Shown here: piece by piece, positions 1 to 10,859 of the stretch
How positions within the stretch are numbered: position 1 is the first letter of the stretch
How the letters are laid out: each line of letters opens with the position of its first letter
Assembly: GCA_009760855.2 (NCBI GenBank)
Contig: WPIO01000006.1
Location: 9,774,001-9,838,000, forward strand
Source of the DNA: Cristatella mucedo
Lineage: Eukaryota; Bryozoa; Phylactolaemata; Cristatellidae
Direction: 5' to 3'
DNA: 64,000 nucleotides
Notes under the pieces: model-generated
Seen by the model: only the letters and a program-made list of their open reading frames with translations
Told to the model about the DNA's origin: nothing
Database searches by the model: none
Translations under genes and position numbers: made by a program

Positions 1-589
1 CATGCACCCGAAGCCGAGATCGACGCTCTGCAGTGCGGCTCGCCGGCTGCCGCCTCGCTCACCTTGGAGACGCCGGATCAGCGCCCTCTGCGTGTATGCC
101 TGCATGGCTACCTTGCCGCAGCCCTTGCTCAGCAGAATGGCCGCATCGAGGTCAGCCGCGGCAGCTGCAAAAGAAAGCTGCTGACGAGCGCACTTGGCCA
201 GCAGCTCATACAAGTAGCCATAAAGCGTTGCTCAAATGGCAACCGTTCGTGAATAATGAAAAATGGGACGACAGCCGCATGCACCTGCACGCGGCTTCTT
301 CACTCAGTCCTGCATGCGCCACACGAAAATGACGAATCCTTGTCTGGTGCCTGTGCAGTGGCTGACCCAGCAGCCCGATTTGAACCCTTTAAAACTACTA
401 CGGAGCAATATCGACAGGCGGCTGAGGCCGGATATTCGGCCTGCACCAGTAGCCGACCTGTTCAGTAAAAATTGGGCTCAGTGAAATGGGCTACAGTTTA
501 ATAGAGACAGCACAGAAGCTGGTAGCTTCTATACCTGGCCAGACAAGGGAGGTCATAAATAATCGTGCTGGGACAACGTCACACTACAG

Positions 590-666
<77 letters not shown>

Positions 667-1990
667 AACAGGCTATGTTTGTTTTTTTGGGTTGTCAAAA
701 AAAATCTTCACATGCTTAGCACAATTTTAGTATTTCTGACATCGTAGAAAACCCTCTTGTTACCCGAACAAATTTATTTACAGCCACGGCAGCGGCGGTC
801 ATACTGCGAGGATTTGTTTGTGCCTAAGTGTCGGTACGCGAGGTTCCCGCAGTGCGCTGATCGTTCGCAGGCAAGGCCAGGCAGCCTCTTTCAACGCTCA
901 TAGAGAGGTCTTGGGCTCGAGCCCTTCGGCACTAGTGGAGCCCCTGAATAGAGATTAAGTTCTCTTAGGGTGCTATACAAATGACTTATGCATTTCATTT
1001 TTAATGGGCACAGCAATGCTCATTTTCACAGCAACAGTGCGGCACCGGCAAGTCAATTCTGACTCAATTCGAATGAAGCAAGCTGGCAGCCACTGCTGCC
1101 GAAGCTCTCAACACTAGATTTAGCTGATAGGCCAGTCATTGGGAGTGGGAATCCCTTCAATAACCGAGCGACTCGACACCGACCTCTGACCCGTGAGGTT
1201 TTTCGCCCAAGCCCCTCTGACACCAGCCAGATGCAAGATGACTGCTTTGCACCGGGCTGGTAGAGTATGTGGCTGCCGGTGGCAACTATGGGGGAGGGAG
1301 AGGAAGGCACAAGCTTGGCGGCCTGTGATGCGACAACTCTACCTCCATACACGCAACTCAGTACGAGGCAACTTGCAACCTGCCAGCAACGCCAACCGTT
1401 CGCCCCAAAAAGTTTCGTTAATGGCTACAATACCGGGCAGTGCGAGACGGAAAATGCGAAACAAAACTAGAAACCAACTGAACCGAGCAGCCTAATTCAA
1501 GCAGTCAATGTAGTTTTTCAGAACCGAACACGAACCACTACGAAGCACCGTGTAGCTAGCTAGAGTGCGCACGAACACAGCACTCTGTCCGGAAGGAAGG
1601 CAGCAGCTGCTAATGCACTTACATCAATGGCGCTTGGGCGCATACTGGTATAGGCCACGTGACACGGCTGGTCAGAACCAAATCGAGGCCAACAAGAAAT
1701 GAGACTATCGAATTTCGGGTAAGGATAGCGAATTGAGCTGTGTCAACAGCAGAGGTTGAGAGCATACCTGCAACGTCCCCTCTGAGGCGATGCACCTGCG
1801 CTCTATTGTTGTAGCCCTCTGGCCGCTGACTGGCCAGCCCAATCGCTTCAGTGATGAGCACCATAGCATTTTCCATGTCACCTCCGTCTGCTGCTTGCAC
1901 AGCGAGCAGCTCCAGCCGTCTAGCCTCCTCGTGCGATGGATCGCTTTCAACTCCATTTGTTACTGCTGGAACAAGATCGAGCACACTCAT
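1..1990 (-). CDS. TTC36: Tetratricopeptide repeat protein 36 (TTC36), partial, two exons
   Basis: Two exons on the minus strand: 1990-1768 and 164 to the left edge. The first encodes a TPR-type stretch containing GGDMENAM, EAIGLASQRPEGYNNRAQ and HRLRGDVA. The second continues with DLDAAILLSKG and QAYTQRALIRRLQ, which is the order seen in TTC36 (YNNRAQ..RLxGDVAGAL.DL..A..LS..........QR..L.RLQG). The donor after GCA-G at 1768 and the acceptor at 165-166 join in phase (G+CT gives Ala). Exon 2 stays open to position 1, so the C-terminus is outside the window. The ATG at 1990 is the first in frame; an upstream in-frame stop lies near 2068. The family's usual N-terminus (about 35 residues, containing a short IFNP-type motif) is missing, so an unseen 5' exon is possible. 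TPR proteins of this family bind Hsp70-type chaperones; that role is inferred from the family. Confidence 0.85.
591..665. repeat. (CA)n microsatellite
   Basis: About 37 uninterrupted CA units. They lie within the TTC36 intron and would be transcribed as (UG)n in its pre-mRNA. Confidence 0.98.
880..995 (+). mobile_element. SINE-A fragment (tRNA-derived)
   Basis: It has the box-B-like GGGCTCGAGCCC, then CCTGAATAGAGATTAAG, a TCTCTTAGGGTGCTATAC arm and AAATGACTTAT. These are the body and 3' hairpin of the SINE-A family seen at 15537, 20421, 37588 and 63416. The tRNA-like head is decayed. Confidence 0.65.
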
Positions 1991-2929
1991 AGCCACTGGC
2001 AGCACCGGCACTGCCAAGCCCAGCGCCACCAGTCCATGCAGGTGACAAACGAAGAGCCCACGACAGTGCGAGCTCTAGGGCAAAGCTACCTTGGGGCAGG
2101 TGGGGGAGGGCGCCCACTATGGCACCGCCAGTCGGAAACCAAACGATGTTCTCTCCGGTAACAGCAAGACTCGGATCATAAGCCTACACACCTTCCGGTG
2201 CCACAGCTGCCGAGACGGAGTATGCACCAAGAGATCCGACATACGCCTCCCACACCGGCGATAGGATGTGGGAGCATCAAAGTCCCGTTCAACTGCCAAA
2301 CTCGTTTTACCGCCTCGGGCTTCAGCGCCACGACCAGCGCCGAGTGCAGTTGCTGGGCCGGCTGTTGCCGTCTACTGTCGCTGGCATCACACCGGTTGGG
2401 ATATGCGTCTCCAGCAGACTATCTTTCCAATATACATAGCAAGTTGCCACAGAGGCTAGTGGCAGCGAATTGCTCGAACGCTGCTAGCTCACACAAACAC
2501 CGGAAAGATTTGTGCTCAACCGTCTTTCATTCGGCAAACAGCTGCATAAACTAACACATTTTTTTTATCTTTCCAGTCTACTGTTTGCCTGCAGCTAGAA
2601 GTTGCACGACTGCTATGGGTCGCCACTAATAGCTTTCGAAGAGCCATAACGGCTACCAAAACCAGCTGCAATGAGCCAAAAAGCAGTGCCCCCTGCATGA
2701 CTCAAACTCACGACCTAGACACACTAGTTTTTGGGATAGGAAGCAAGTCAACTAGCCTTCTTTCATTCATATTCCTCTTCTTTCACAGCATTAGCATAGG
2801 GTACAGTCCTAAATCTTGTTAGTAACCATGAACCCGGTGGCAAAGCCAGGATTTTTATCTGGGAGACAAGAACTGAAAACTGTATGTAAGGAGGCAAGAC
2901 TCAAAAGATTTTGATGTAAATACAATTCA

Positions 2930-3066
2930 TTTGTATAGCGCGCTAAAAGAACTTAATCTCTGTTCAGGCGCTTTACATATGCCACGGGGCTCAAGCCCAC
3001 GACCTCGGTTTTCCCCTTGACCTTGGTTCGAGGCATGTGCCACATTCAAACCACTGGGCCAATTCC
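2930..3066 (-). mobile_element. SINE-A copy (tRNA-derived)
   Basis: The copy lies in reverse orientation. Reading the plus strand, it starts AATTCATTTGTATAGCGCGC, continues with the hairpin GAACTTAATCTCTGTTCAGGCGC, then GGGGCTCAAGCCCACGACC (box B) and ends in CCACTGGGCC (the A-box side). It matches the other SINE-A copies along its length. Confidence 0.8.
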
Positions 3067-5313
3067 ACAAGACCAATAATTAATGAAAAATTATGGCACA
3101 CAACCTGCCGAGCAGTGGGGATGGGGGGGGGGGGCAAACGCCCCCTCCCCCACCCCAGCCGGCTCCACAACTGCCTGAACCTGATATTGATTATTCCTTC
3201 TCCTGCAGCAAGTTGTAAAACGTCTGGATTTTGGTTCGCTTGAAGTGTCATAGAAACAACTTGTAATAACAATCACTATTACAAGGTAACATATTTCAAT
3301 TTATTTTCTGTGCCACTATACAAAGTGTGTCTACCTAATCCCGTACACCTAAGATATAAGATACATATTTCTGCAAGCAACTTGCTGTGGTCAATATCTT
3401 CAGTTCAGCAGTTCGGCTGGGGCTAGGTCACAAAAAAGATGGCAGGCACCAATCGCAGCCCTAGGCGTAGCTCCTAGTTGACAAAGCGTTTCCCGTCCTC
3501 TCTCCCTAGAACCCACCCCTCATGCCTCGTCTGAATTCTCGCCCAATTTATTGCTTTTGCCGGGTCTCTTTCGCACTCGTGTTCGAACCAAGGTGCTATT
3601 ATTACGACCAGTTTTTGATTGCCGACGCACTGCCAGTCAGTTTGGCCGAAAATACGCTCGAGGGAACTGAAATGCTTGCCTGCGCGCATCAATGACGGTT
3701 CTTGCAAGCGATAACGCCTAGCATGGATTAACAAAACGCGACTCCCGTGTTTGAGTCACCAGGTTCGCAGCTGCTCATTATCTTGAAGTCACGTACTTGT
3801 CAGCTGCTCAGAAACCTTTCGGACACCCGGGCAGGTCAGCAGCTTTGAAAACTTGGTACTTCAACATCAGCTAGAGACGCCGGGTAAGTGTCCGCTGACG
3901 AAGACAACTACCGCGGTGGACATTCGTGATTAATTTGTATCTGCCGTGTGGCTTAAGCTCTAAGGGGCTCGGCCGATCATTCCTGTCGCGGCATAAGCGA
4001 ATCTCCGGCGCAAATTACCACTGCACCGGGAAACAAATCTAAAAGTGAGCTCTTCGCTATTTCAGCCACAACTTGGGATTGGGAGGGCAAGCCGACGTGG
4101 TCACAAGATAGGACCACACTGCGAGACGAGATGACGTCACGGTGTTGTCGCGCCGCGTTTGAACCCGAGACAGCACAGACCTCACCACCTACCCTCTTTT
4201 TTAGCACAACCATCATGAGATTCTTCTTCGAAATCGCAGTCGCTAAATGGGGTGTCAGGGTTGAAAATACTGCAAAGTACGGCCCTGTCGCTCTCCGTAA
4301 GCGGGCGTTCGCCGGAAGCCGCCATAGTCGACCGGAATTCGCTATGGCCGGGGCAGATCCTGGAAACGTGAATACCTCGAGCGAACTCGATGGACAGAAC
4401 GGGGTATAGTAATGAAGGGCCAAAAAGGATGCAGCTGCGGTAGCGATATTACGTAGTGCAACATCGTACGTTACAGAGTTTGCTGTTTTTTTTGGAAAAT
4501 GCGTTTTTCCGAGCTGTCGTACATTCGGAATCCTTCCTAACGCGAAGTTGCATTTCTCTGTCGGCCGCTCGTAAATGCGACAGTGCCGCAGGCATACCGC
4601 GTGCCTCCCGTATTTTATTCACTGATAGTTGCCAACGCGGGTGCTGGTATTAATGTGAAGAACTCCCAAGCTCGCCATTGCAGCATTGAGCGGGTGATTT
4701 GAAACAGATGCGATTTGGTTATACTCACAACCCTTTTTCCATTAGCGAGGAGCGCAGCTGCGAAGTGCAAGGGCTGTTCATCAGACGTTAGAAACTTTCC
4801 GATATTCTTACTTTAGATTCCCGTAGCACTCACTGGTCTTTATTGCGGTCGACCTGACCTGTGGCTGTCACCGTTTCGCACCTGCAAGCACAGTACTGTG
4901 GATCAGTATCTGCCCCCCCCCCCCGACGCCGGATGCGTATCAGTCTCGCTCTAAACTTTGGCCGCAACTGTTTCTATCGCACGCTGAGTCAATATAACCA
5001 TGGGTGTTTCGCTCCTGTCCGGCTGTTTGGTGGTGGCCATAGATACAGGGCTTCCAGCCGGAAGAGCTCAGGGCTCCATTCGCAGAATCTCATGATCTAT
5101 CGTCTGTTTTTCGACGGTTCGATGACGCTACATTAGAAGGATATAAATGGCTGAATAACCTACAGCACGTGTTTCCCTCCTAGTCTTCGGTTAGGTGAAG
5201 CATGCTTGGCTGTGATCTTGTGCTGGGACTTTGCGCTTAATGAGACTGAGCACGAGCAGCTTGGTGGTTCATCCTTCAGAGGTAGCTAAAAGTTGTTCAT
5301 CCTTCAGCGGTAG
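3067..5313. other. Intergenic, no gene recognised
   Basis: It contains a G-run near 3123-3134, a C-run at 4912-4924 and moderately GC-rich unique sequence. Open frames here show no family motif. The tandem duplication at 5267-5322 lies at its right end. I see no gene I can support. Confidence 0.5.
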
Positions 5314-5322
5314 CTAAAAGTC
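5267..5322. repeat. 28-bp tandem duplication
   Basis: Two copies (5267-5294 and 5295-5322) of a unit beginning GTTCATCCTTCAG and ending GGTAGCTAAAAGT, differing at about two positions. The stop codon of the adjacent minus-strand exon lies in the second copy. Confidence 0.9.
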
Positions 5323-5637
5323 GCTGGGTTTTCTCATCCAGGCCCTCAATTTTCCTGTAATGGCCTTGTCATCAAGTGCGTCATTGCTACGCAGAAGATC
5401 GTTTAGTGACTCTGTTCTTGCACTCTGCACCTGTGTGAGTGCAAATCGGTTGGCCGATCGTGTTGAGCTATCTTTCTTTTGCTTAGCTAATCGTATTTGC
5501 TTTTGCCTGGTTTTGTGTTTGCTGCCATGCCTTTTGCTATCGTGACCTTTGCCCCGGCTGTTTTTTAATGTCACCATCTCAAGATATTTGGAATTAGCAG
5601 CCACATCGTGTTTATGTGTTCTGCTCATATAGGCTAG
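5314..5637 (-). CDS. Hypothetical basic protein, probably a last exon
   Basis: A minus-strand frame of about 107 codons ends with TAG at 5314. The protein is very rich in Lys, Arg, Ser and His in its first half (RGKGHDSKRHGSKHKTRQK) and ends with a less charged segment containing LNDLLRSNDALDDKAITGKL and the tail MRKPSDF. Just upstream is a long (CT)n tract (the antisense of 5659-5711) followed by CTTTCTCTAG, a strong-looking 3' splice site. The frame is open through that junction, so it could be a terminal exon. If instead it is a single-exon gene, the ATG would be at 5628. I do not recognise the family. It lies between TTC36 (same strand) and the SUZ gene (opposite strand). Confidence 0.4.
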   Translation of the reverse strand, partial: LAYMSRTHKHDVAANSKYLEMVTLKNSRGKGHDSKRHGSKHKTRQKQIRLAKQKKDSSTRSANRFALTQVQSARTESLNDLLRSNDALDDKAITGKLRAWMRKPSDF

Positions 5638-5654
5638 ATGAGCTAGAGAAAGAG

Positions 5655-5658
<4 letters not shown>

Positions 5659-5711
<53 letters not shown>
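5659..5711. repeat. (GA)n microsatellite
   Basis: About 26 GA units. On the minus strand this is a (CT)n tract placed just before a candidate 3' splice site at about 5638. Confidence 0.97.
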
Positions 5712-5713
<2 letters not shown>

Positions 5714-6425
5714 CATGCCATCATGTATTAGCACAACCTGCCTCTCGACTGAAAGGTGTGACCTGTAGTTGTTGTGCAGATGCTGCTGCCCGGCTCAGTA
5801 TGCTTAGCATTGCACATTCTAGCCACTTTCTTAGCTGCTTACCTGCCTGCCAACCATCTTTTTAATGGAATTGATGTAGGTTGGCTCTACTGGCAGTCTT
5901 TAGATTTCTAGTTAGATGGTGAGGGGTATGATTATCACGTGTTTTCTTCGTAATGATTGATCTTAAGAAGCAATTGCATTGGCATTACTCGGGGAGATTT
6001 TACAGGGTTCGATCGACATGCTTCCTTAAGCAATAAGGAAAACGGAAGGTTCTCGGGTTAGACAGCTGCTGCTAGCAAGGGCTTGGAGTCGACTGGCTAC
6101 AGCAGAGATGCTTGAAATGACCGAATTCGGGTGTTTCTGGTGCAGCAGCTGACCCCCCCCCCCATAAAGCCACACTGCCCGATGGCTGCCTCTCTAGGGA
6201 CCACCAACCAACCTGTCCGTGCATGAGTTGTTGAACGTTGAGTTGGCCCGTGCAGTCCGTCAACTGCACCAGCTTGGTGTTCCTACTACCTTTGCAGATA
6301 CGGTGGAGCTTGCCTCGATGTGCTGCACGAAAAGTACTAGCTGGTTGCATTTACTCTCGTGCCATGTCCTCATGGATTGTCAACTGCCTTTGCTCAGCTG
6401 GCTAACTGTTATTGTTTATGTCCAG
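5712..6425. other. Upstream of the SUZ exon, no exon recognised
   Basis: This should hold the 5' end or an intron of the SZRD1-like gene. There is a C-run at 6151-6160. I could not find the acidic N-terminal segment expected of SZRD1, and the open frame from 6219 up to the splice acceptor has no family resemblance. Confidence 0.4.
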
Positions 6426-9037
6426 GAATCGAGCCCAAGGACGTACAAGCTCATGGCCAACGTTAACGGCTTCACCTCAGCAAGCTGCCCCAACCTTTTC
6501 TATCTCAACAAGGTCGTCGAGACTGGCCAGAGCAGTGATGCATCTGACCTTGGCTGTCACAAGTCTCGTCCGCATGCTCAGATAACGATTTTGAAACGAG
6601 ATCGACCGGCAGATGCAGCCAGCACCAATGGCAGGACTCCTGTTGGCATGCTAAAGAAGAATGTAAAGACACTAGAGCAGAGAGAGGCAGCCTATGCAGA
6701 GGCACGACAGAGGATCCTTGGTACCACCGAAGGCTGCGAACTGTCCCAGTCAGTCGGCGAAAGGTGGGAGGTTGCTTCAGTCACTCAACATTGTTTGCCT
6801 CGCTTACCGAGTTGCATGCTGTTGTGTGGCACTGCAATTTAAAAACTGGCAGTTTAAAAGTGCAGCCACATCAACTTGGTTTGTGATCGAGTTGGTAAGT
6901 TGCTTGCACATCACGACCCAAGTCGTTGGTTCGAGTCATGTAGTAGGCAGTTCTTTATTGGTCGCTGAAAGTTGGGCGCTAGCTACTGAGACACTTCTAC
7001 TGCCATATAAATAAGGCTGTTGAAACAGTCAGCCGACCTTTATCTTGTTACCATGAAGTTGGGCTGCTGTTGAAATGTGTGCGCACGCTTGTTGAGATTG
7101 AGAAGGTAGAAATTAGAGGAAGATGCAGGCAGACTAAGTGATGGAGAGAAAGAGAGGACAGGCAGGACAGTTAGTAAGAGAGACAGACCGGGAGACACAG
7201 GCAAACAGCCAATAAGAAAGAGGAGAGAGAGAGAGAGAGAAAAGCTAGAGAGGAAGTTAAAGCTAAGAGTAGGTCAAAACATGTTTGTCTACATTAGTAG
7301 TGCACTTTGCCTACGTTAGATCTAGTGATAGTATTATTTAGTGCATGTAGTATGTATGCATGCTTGTTTAGTACTTGAGTGCTGCAGTGGTACCCTTCGT
7401 TTCCTGGTGATGGCATGTTATCGTGCTGCATGCTCCCTCACCTCTTTTGTATAATAATAATAATAATAATAATAATAATTCACTTGATAAAGCGCCCTCG
7501 GATAACTTAATCTCTCTCTAGGCGCTTTACATTTGATGTAAAGTGAAATGCAATTGAATGGTAAGTAAAATCATGCTTGAAAAACAAACGAAATGAATAA
7601 TATGGTTAGGGGTGACATGCACAGGGTCAGCATGCAAATGTGGTTAGTGGCAGCATGCACAGTGTCAGCACGCATAAGCACATCAAGGACGAATCACAGG
7701 GACCCACTAAATGCTGTCCTAAATAGGTGTTTTTAAGTTCCTTTTAAATGTGGTCAGGTCAGGGGATGTTCTGACGCATGTCGGGAGGGAGTTCCAGGCT
7801 TTGGGAGCATATGAACTAAATGCAGGGTCTCCAAAGGATTTAAGGTTTGTACGAGGTATTTCTAGACTGTTGAATTCCGAAAAGCGGGTGGTACGATGCT
7901 TGGCCTGATGGGGTAGTATATCTGACAGATAGGCTGGAGCCATAGAATGAAGGGACCTAAAAGTGAGCGACAAAACTTTGAAGTCAATCCGCTGCTTGAC
8001 TGGTAGCCAGTGCAGGTCGGCGAGAAGTGGAGTAATGTGGCAGCTGCGAAGCTCACGACAGACAAGCCTAGCTGCAGAGTTTTGCACAAGCTGCAATCGC
8101 CTGATCGCACATGCTGGTAGGCCAGTAAGCAGTGAGTTGCAGAAGTCGAGACGGGATGTCACGAATGCATGAACTAACTTGGACGTGGTATCTTTATCTA
8201 AACAAGCCCGAATTTTAGCAATGTTATGAAGCTGAAAATAGGCGGATTTGACTGTGGAGCTGATATGGTCGTCTAACGAGAGGTCGCTTTGGAATATGAC
8301 ACCTAGATTTCGAGCTGATTCAACTGGAGATATGCTGGCAGAGCCAATTTTGAGAGTCAGCCTGTCCAATCTCTGGATCACACTGGGTTTGCCCATGACT
8401 AGTAAGTTAGTTTTATCATCATTAAGTTTTAGAAAATTTGCTGCCATCCATGAGCGGATGTCATCAATGCATGCAGCAAGTGAGTTTAGAGAATTTGAGG
8501 TGCTCGAAGGCTGGGAGGGATCAAAGCAAAGATAAGGTAAGGATGTAAGAAAGGGTAAGGAGGTAAGAGTCTTAAGGGGTAAGGAGGTCTACAGGGGTAA
8601 GGAGCTCGCTCTTCACTACCCGGGTCGTGTATTCGAGTCCTGCAGAGATCGATCCCTTATTGACCACTGCAAGCGGTGATGATAGCTGTGAAGGCTCTTC
8701 TGCAGCTATAGCTATATGCTGCTGTAGCCGTGAAGGCTCTTCTATATAAACGAGGCTGTTAAATCAGCTTAACTTTTTCGGAAGCCCACATGACAAGAGA
8801 GCCATTAATCTGATGTTTTAAGCTGTTTGCAGCTCGATGCTTTGTCTTGCAGGCAGCAAGCGGCTTCGCCCGGCCCGGCAGCGACCTTCAGTCGTGATGC
8901 CGATGGGTCGACTAGCGGAACAGTGTAGAACTCATTTCTGTGTCGACGACTCGACATCGTACCAGCGAGCAGACGGTTCACTTGTCATCCCCCCTGCTGC
9001 GCCCACGACTGCGGTCGTCAGCGCTGATGCGCCTTGA
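6426..9037 (+). CDS. SZRD1: SUZ-domain (SZRD1-like) protein, two exons, 5' end missing
   Basis: Exon 6426-6720 follows a pyrimidine-rich acceptor (TTTATGTCCAG). It encodes a SUZ domain: ITILKRDRP, a Ser/Thr/Gly linker, then KTLEQREAAYAEARQRIL, matching the ILKR...LxQREAEYAEARxRILGS pattern of SZRD1. SUZ is a short RNA-binding motif also found in R3H proteins, but no R3H domain is visible. Donor G|GTACC at 6720/6721 and acceptor TTGTCTTGCAG at 8852 join in phase, giving RILGS. The second exon (8853-9037) then runs 61 codons to TGA. That C-terminal tail does not resemble SZRD1 tails, so the exact 3' acceptor or frame is less certain than the SUZ exon. The initiating exon was not found. The intron of 2.1 kb holds a LINE-1 copy and two SINE-B copies. 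Confidence 0.6.
6886..7032 (+). mobile_element. SINE-B copy (decayed)
   Basis: CACATCACGACCCAAGTCGT, GGTTCGAGTC (box B), CTTTATTGGTCGC and CATATAAATAAGGCTGTTGAA follow the SINE-B order. It lies in the SUZ-gene intron. Confidence 0.7.
7450..7480. repeat. (TAA)n tail of LINE-1 copy
   Basis: A run of ATA/TAA units adjoining the hairpin end of the LINE. This is the 3' microsatellite tail typical of the family. Confidence 0.95.
7450..8533 (-). mobile_element. LINE-1 family (L2/CR1-like) copy, 5'-truncated
   Basis: A non-LTR retrotransposon 3' part, inserted antisense in the SUZ-gene intron. A 243-codon frame (8447-7719) is uninterrupted and extends upstream to about 8533 without its own start. 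It begins just after where the catalytic YxDD box would be and reads WMAANFLKLNDDKTN, then LGVIFQSDLSLDDHI, SRLDFCNSLL, RLQLVQNSAARLV, LHWLPVKQRIDFK and PKAWNSLPTCVR. These are the conserved post-catalytic blocks of L2/CR1-type reverse transcriptases. After the stop come about 230 bp of 3' UTR, the family stem-loop (7490-7530) and an (ATT)n tail. Intact coding suggests a fairly recent insertion, but 5' truncation makes it immobile. Confidence 0.92.
8585..8772 (+). mobile_element. SINE-B copy with internal duplication
   Basis: GCTCGCTCTTCACTACCCGG, TATTCGAGTCCTGCAG (box B), CTGCAAGCGGTGATGATAGC and GAGGCTGTTAAATCAGCTT match SINE-B. The segment GTGAAGGCTCTTCT occurs twice (near 8688 and 8730). 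GGTAAGGA-type short repeats precede the head (8530-8605). Confidence 0.8.
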
Positions 9038-10135
9038 GCGCCAGCTCGTACTGGTGCATCTTGTTGCCTGGTAACGACCTGGCCTTCGTGCTGCAGATCT
9101 GGGCGGCTGGCGTTGGCGGTTTGCCCGGCTGCATGCTCTTGCATCGCCGGCCACCCCTCGTGAGCGTGAGGGTTTGTGTCCAGACAGCGACACTATACAG
9201 ATCGATGCAAGAATGAAGATGCAAGAATGACCTCGGTCTGCGCTTCCAGCTCTGATGAAGAAGTTAGACGGCGGAGACTTTCTGCAGCCATGCTGGGCGC
9301 AGGATGTGCAGCTCGCTCCACGTGCCGTGCCGTGTTGGGTGATCCAAGGGGAACTGATTGTGTGCAGGGAGACCGGAGGTTTGCAGTCTGTGCTCTTATT
9401 CCGATGTCTTATATGGCTTCGGTGGACAAACGGACCGATTTGGCATCGCTAACCCAGGCCGGCCAGCAGCAGCAGACACCGGTTCGTCGTCGTGCGACGA
9501 CACAAGCCGGTTTTTTTATGCGAAGCCGGGGGCCAGCAAACCAGTGCCGCCATGACACTCGCATTGTCAAAAGAACTGCTATATGAAGGTGTACTTACAT
9601 GTATGGGTCGCTAGATTGTAATTTTGTTACGGCGATTTGTGTACAGCTTTTGAATGGGAGCTGCATGATTCGTGACGTGTAGTGTGTCATACCGAGTGAG
9701 GCAACTCGCGGTGCTGCTCGTGTCGGCACGTTGTTGTAATGCCGGTCACTGGGACAATGGGAGCTGCACTTAGGCTACCCACCACCTTGCATGTCAGTTA
9801 TTGTAGAACGAAGCATTATGATGGACCGCAGAACACTTAGTAGCTCTACACACACCCGTTAATCATATTTGCGGTTCGTTCGCTTTGCTTGCACTAAGAG
9901 GTACATTGTTTTTACACTAAAATGTAGAGGAAGTCGTCTAGGCAGCTATAAGGAGCTCCAATTCCAGCTGCTCTAATCAAATATACTCAAAACCTGGGTT
10001 AACTACAGCAGCGTTAGTTTCAGTCTTTGCAACGCGAGAGCTCTGCATAGATCGGGACACCTGCTGACCATCAGTGGCAAATTAGAATTGCCTAACGAAA
10101 AGCTCCTTTCATAGTACAAATAAATGAATAAATAT
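9038..10135. other. GC-rich unique sequence, no gene recognised
   Basis: It follows the SUZ-gene stop and may include its 3' UTR. Several overlapping open frames exist at 9034-9586 on both strands, as expected in GC-rich sequence, and none carries a motif I know. Confidence 0.45.
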
Positions 10136-10822
10136 TAGCCGATTTAACTGCCTCATTTGTATAGCAGCAGAAGAGCCGTAAGCCTGGTTTAGACGGCGAG
10201 TCTTGCTTCCTACCAACTCAAGTACTACTTGGGTTTTCCGGTTTGTAGGAGGTTTAGGCGGCAGTCTTGCTCCAAGTCTGGCTTCCTACTTGCTCTGCCC
10301 ACTGAGCGTTCATGAGATAGCAATAGGGTTTCTCTATAGCCAGGCTTTGCTAATGCAATTACCGGTAGAATGAACATGCTCCCTATAGCCTTTATCGCTC
10401 GCCACCTCAAAATCTGATTCTTAAAATTCGAACTGAGTGTCACATAGCCAGGGACTGGAACGCATGGATGATTTCGGTGGTCAAGTCGTTAGCCATTCCT
10501 TACTAAGCAATGCCGTAGGCATGGGCTGAACGGCATCTATGATTGGTCACTTGCTAAGTCTTAGTAGAAAAAGTAGAACCGGGTTTGGCTGCTGAGTCTT
10601 TGCCAAGTTTCCCTAAGTCTGGACCACCCCTACGGTATTGGTGAGGTATACACCGAAGACTCGAGCTAGTAGAAATCAGGTAGGAAGCAAGACTCGCCGT
10701 CTAAACTAGGCTTTAATAGCTATTAGCACCGATTGCAGTTGGCAATAAAGGATCGTCCACTGCAAGATTCGAACCCACGACCTCGGCCGTGAAGAGAGAG
10801 AACCTTCTCTACTGGGCTATAA
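10136..10822 (-). mobile_element. SINE-B copy split by a DNA transposon
   Basis: The SINE is in reverse orientation. Its 3' part is at 10136-10180 (GATTTAACTGCCTCATTTGT, AGCAGCAGAAGAGCCGTA). Its head is at 10715-10822 (ATAGCTATTAGCACC, TGCAAGATTCGAACCCACG with a good box B, and CTACTGGGCTAT on the A-box side). Removing 10181-10714 restores a continuous SINE-B order. Confidence 0.85.
10181..10712. mobile_element. Non-autonomous DNA transposon (MITE-like), 34-bp TIRs
   Basis: Left end 10181-10214 begins AGCCTGGTTTAGACGGCGAG and ends TTCCTACC. Right end 10679-10712 is its reverse complement with one mismatch (G/A at the seventh base). A degenerate copy of the TIR motif recurs inside at about 10249-10290 (GTTTAGGCGGCAGTCTTGCT). 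The interior has no credible transposase frame. Flanks are GTAA on the left and TTTAA on the right, compatible with a TAA/TTA-type target duplication as in PIF/Harbinger. The superfamily is not proven. Confidence 0.88.
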
Positions 10823-10859
10823 AGGCCCTTAAGTACAGGGCAATGGTACTGCAAAAGAT

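Larger units (their letters stand above)
165..1767 (-). other. Intron of TTC36
   Basis: The intron has GT-AG ends on the minus strand. It contains a (CA)n microsatellite at 591-665 and a decayed SINE-A copy near 880-995. I see no coding signal in the rest; the small open frames here overlap each other and have no recognisable motif. Confidence 0.7.

Noticed and set aside
1619-1767. Continuation of TTC36 exon 1 past the donor
   Set aside because: The reading frame is open, but similarity stops exactly at the GT donor and resumes at the next exon in phase.
9034-9586. Several overlapping frames on both strands
   Set aside because: Mutually overlapping, GC-rich, no family motif and no splice-supported link to the SUZ gene.
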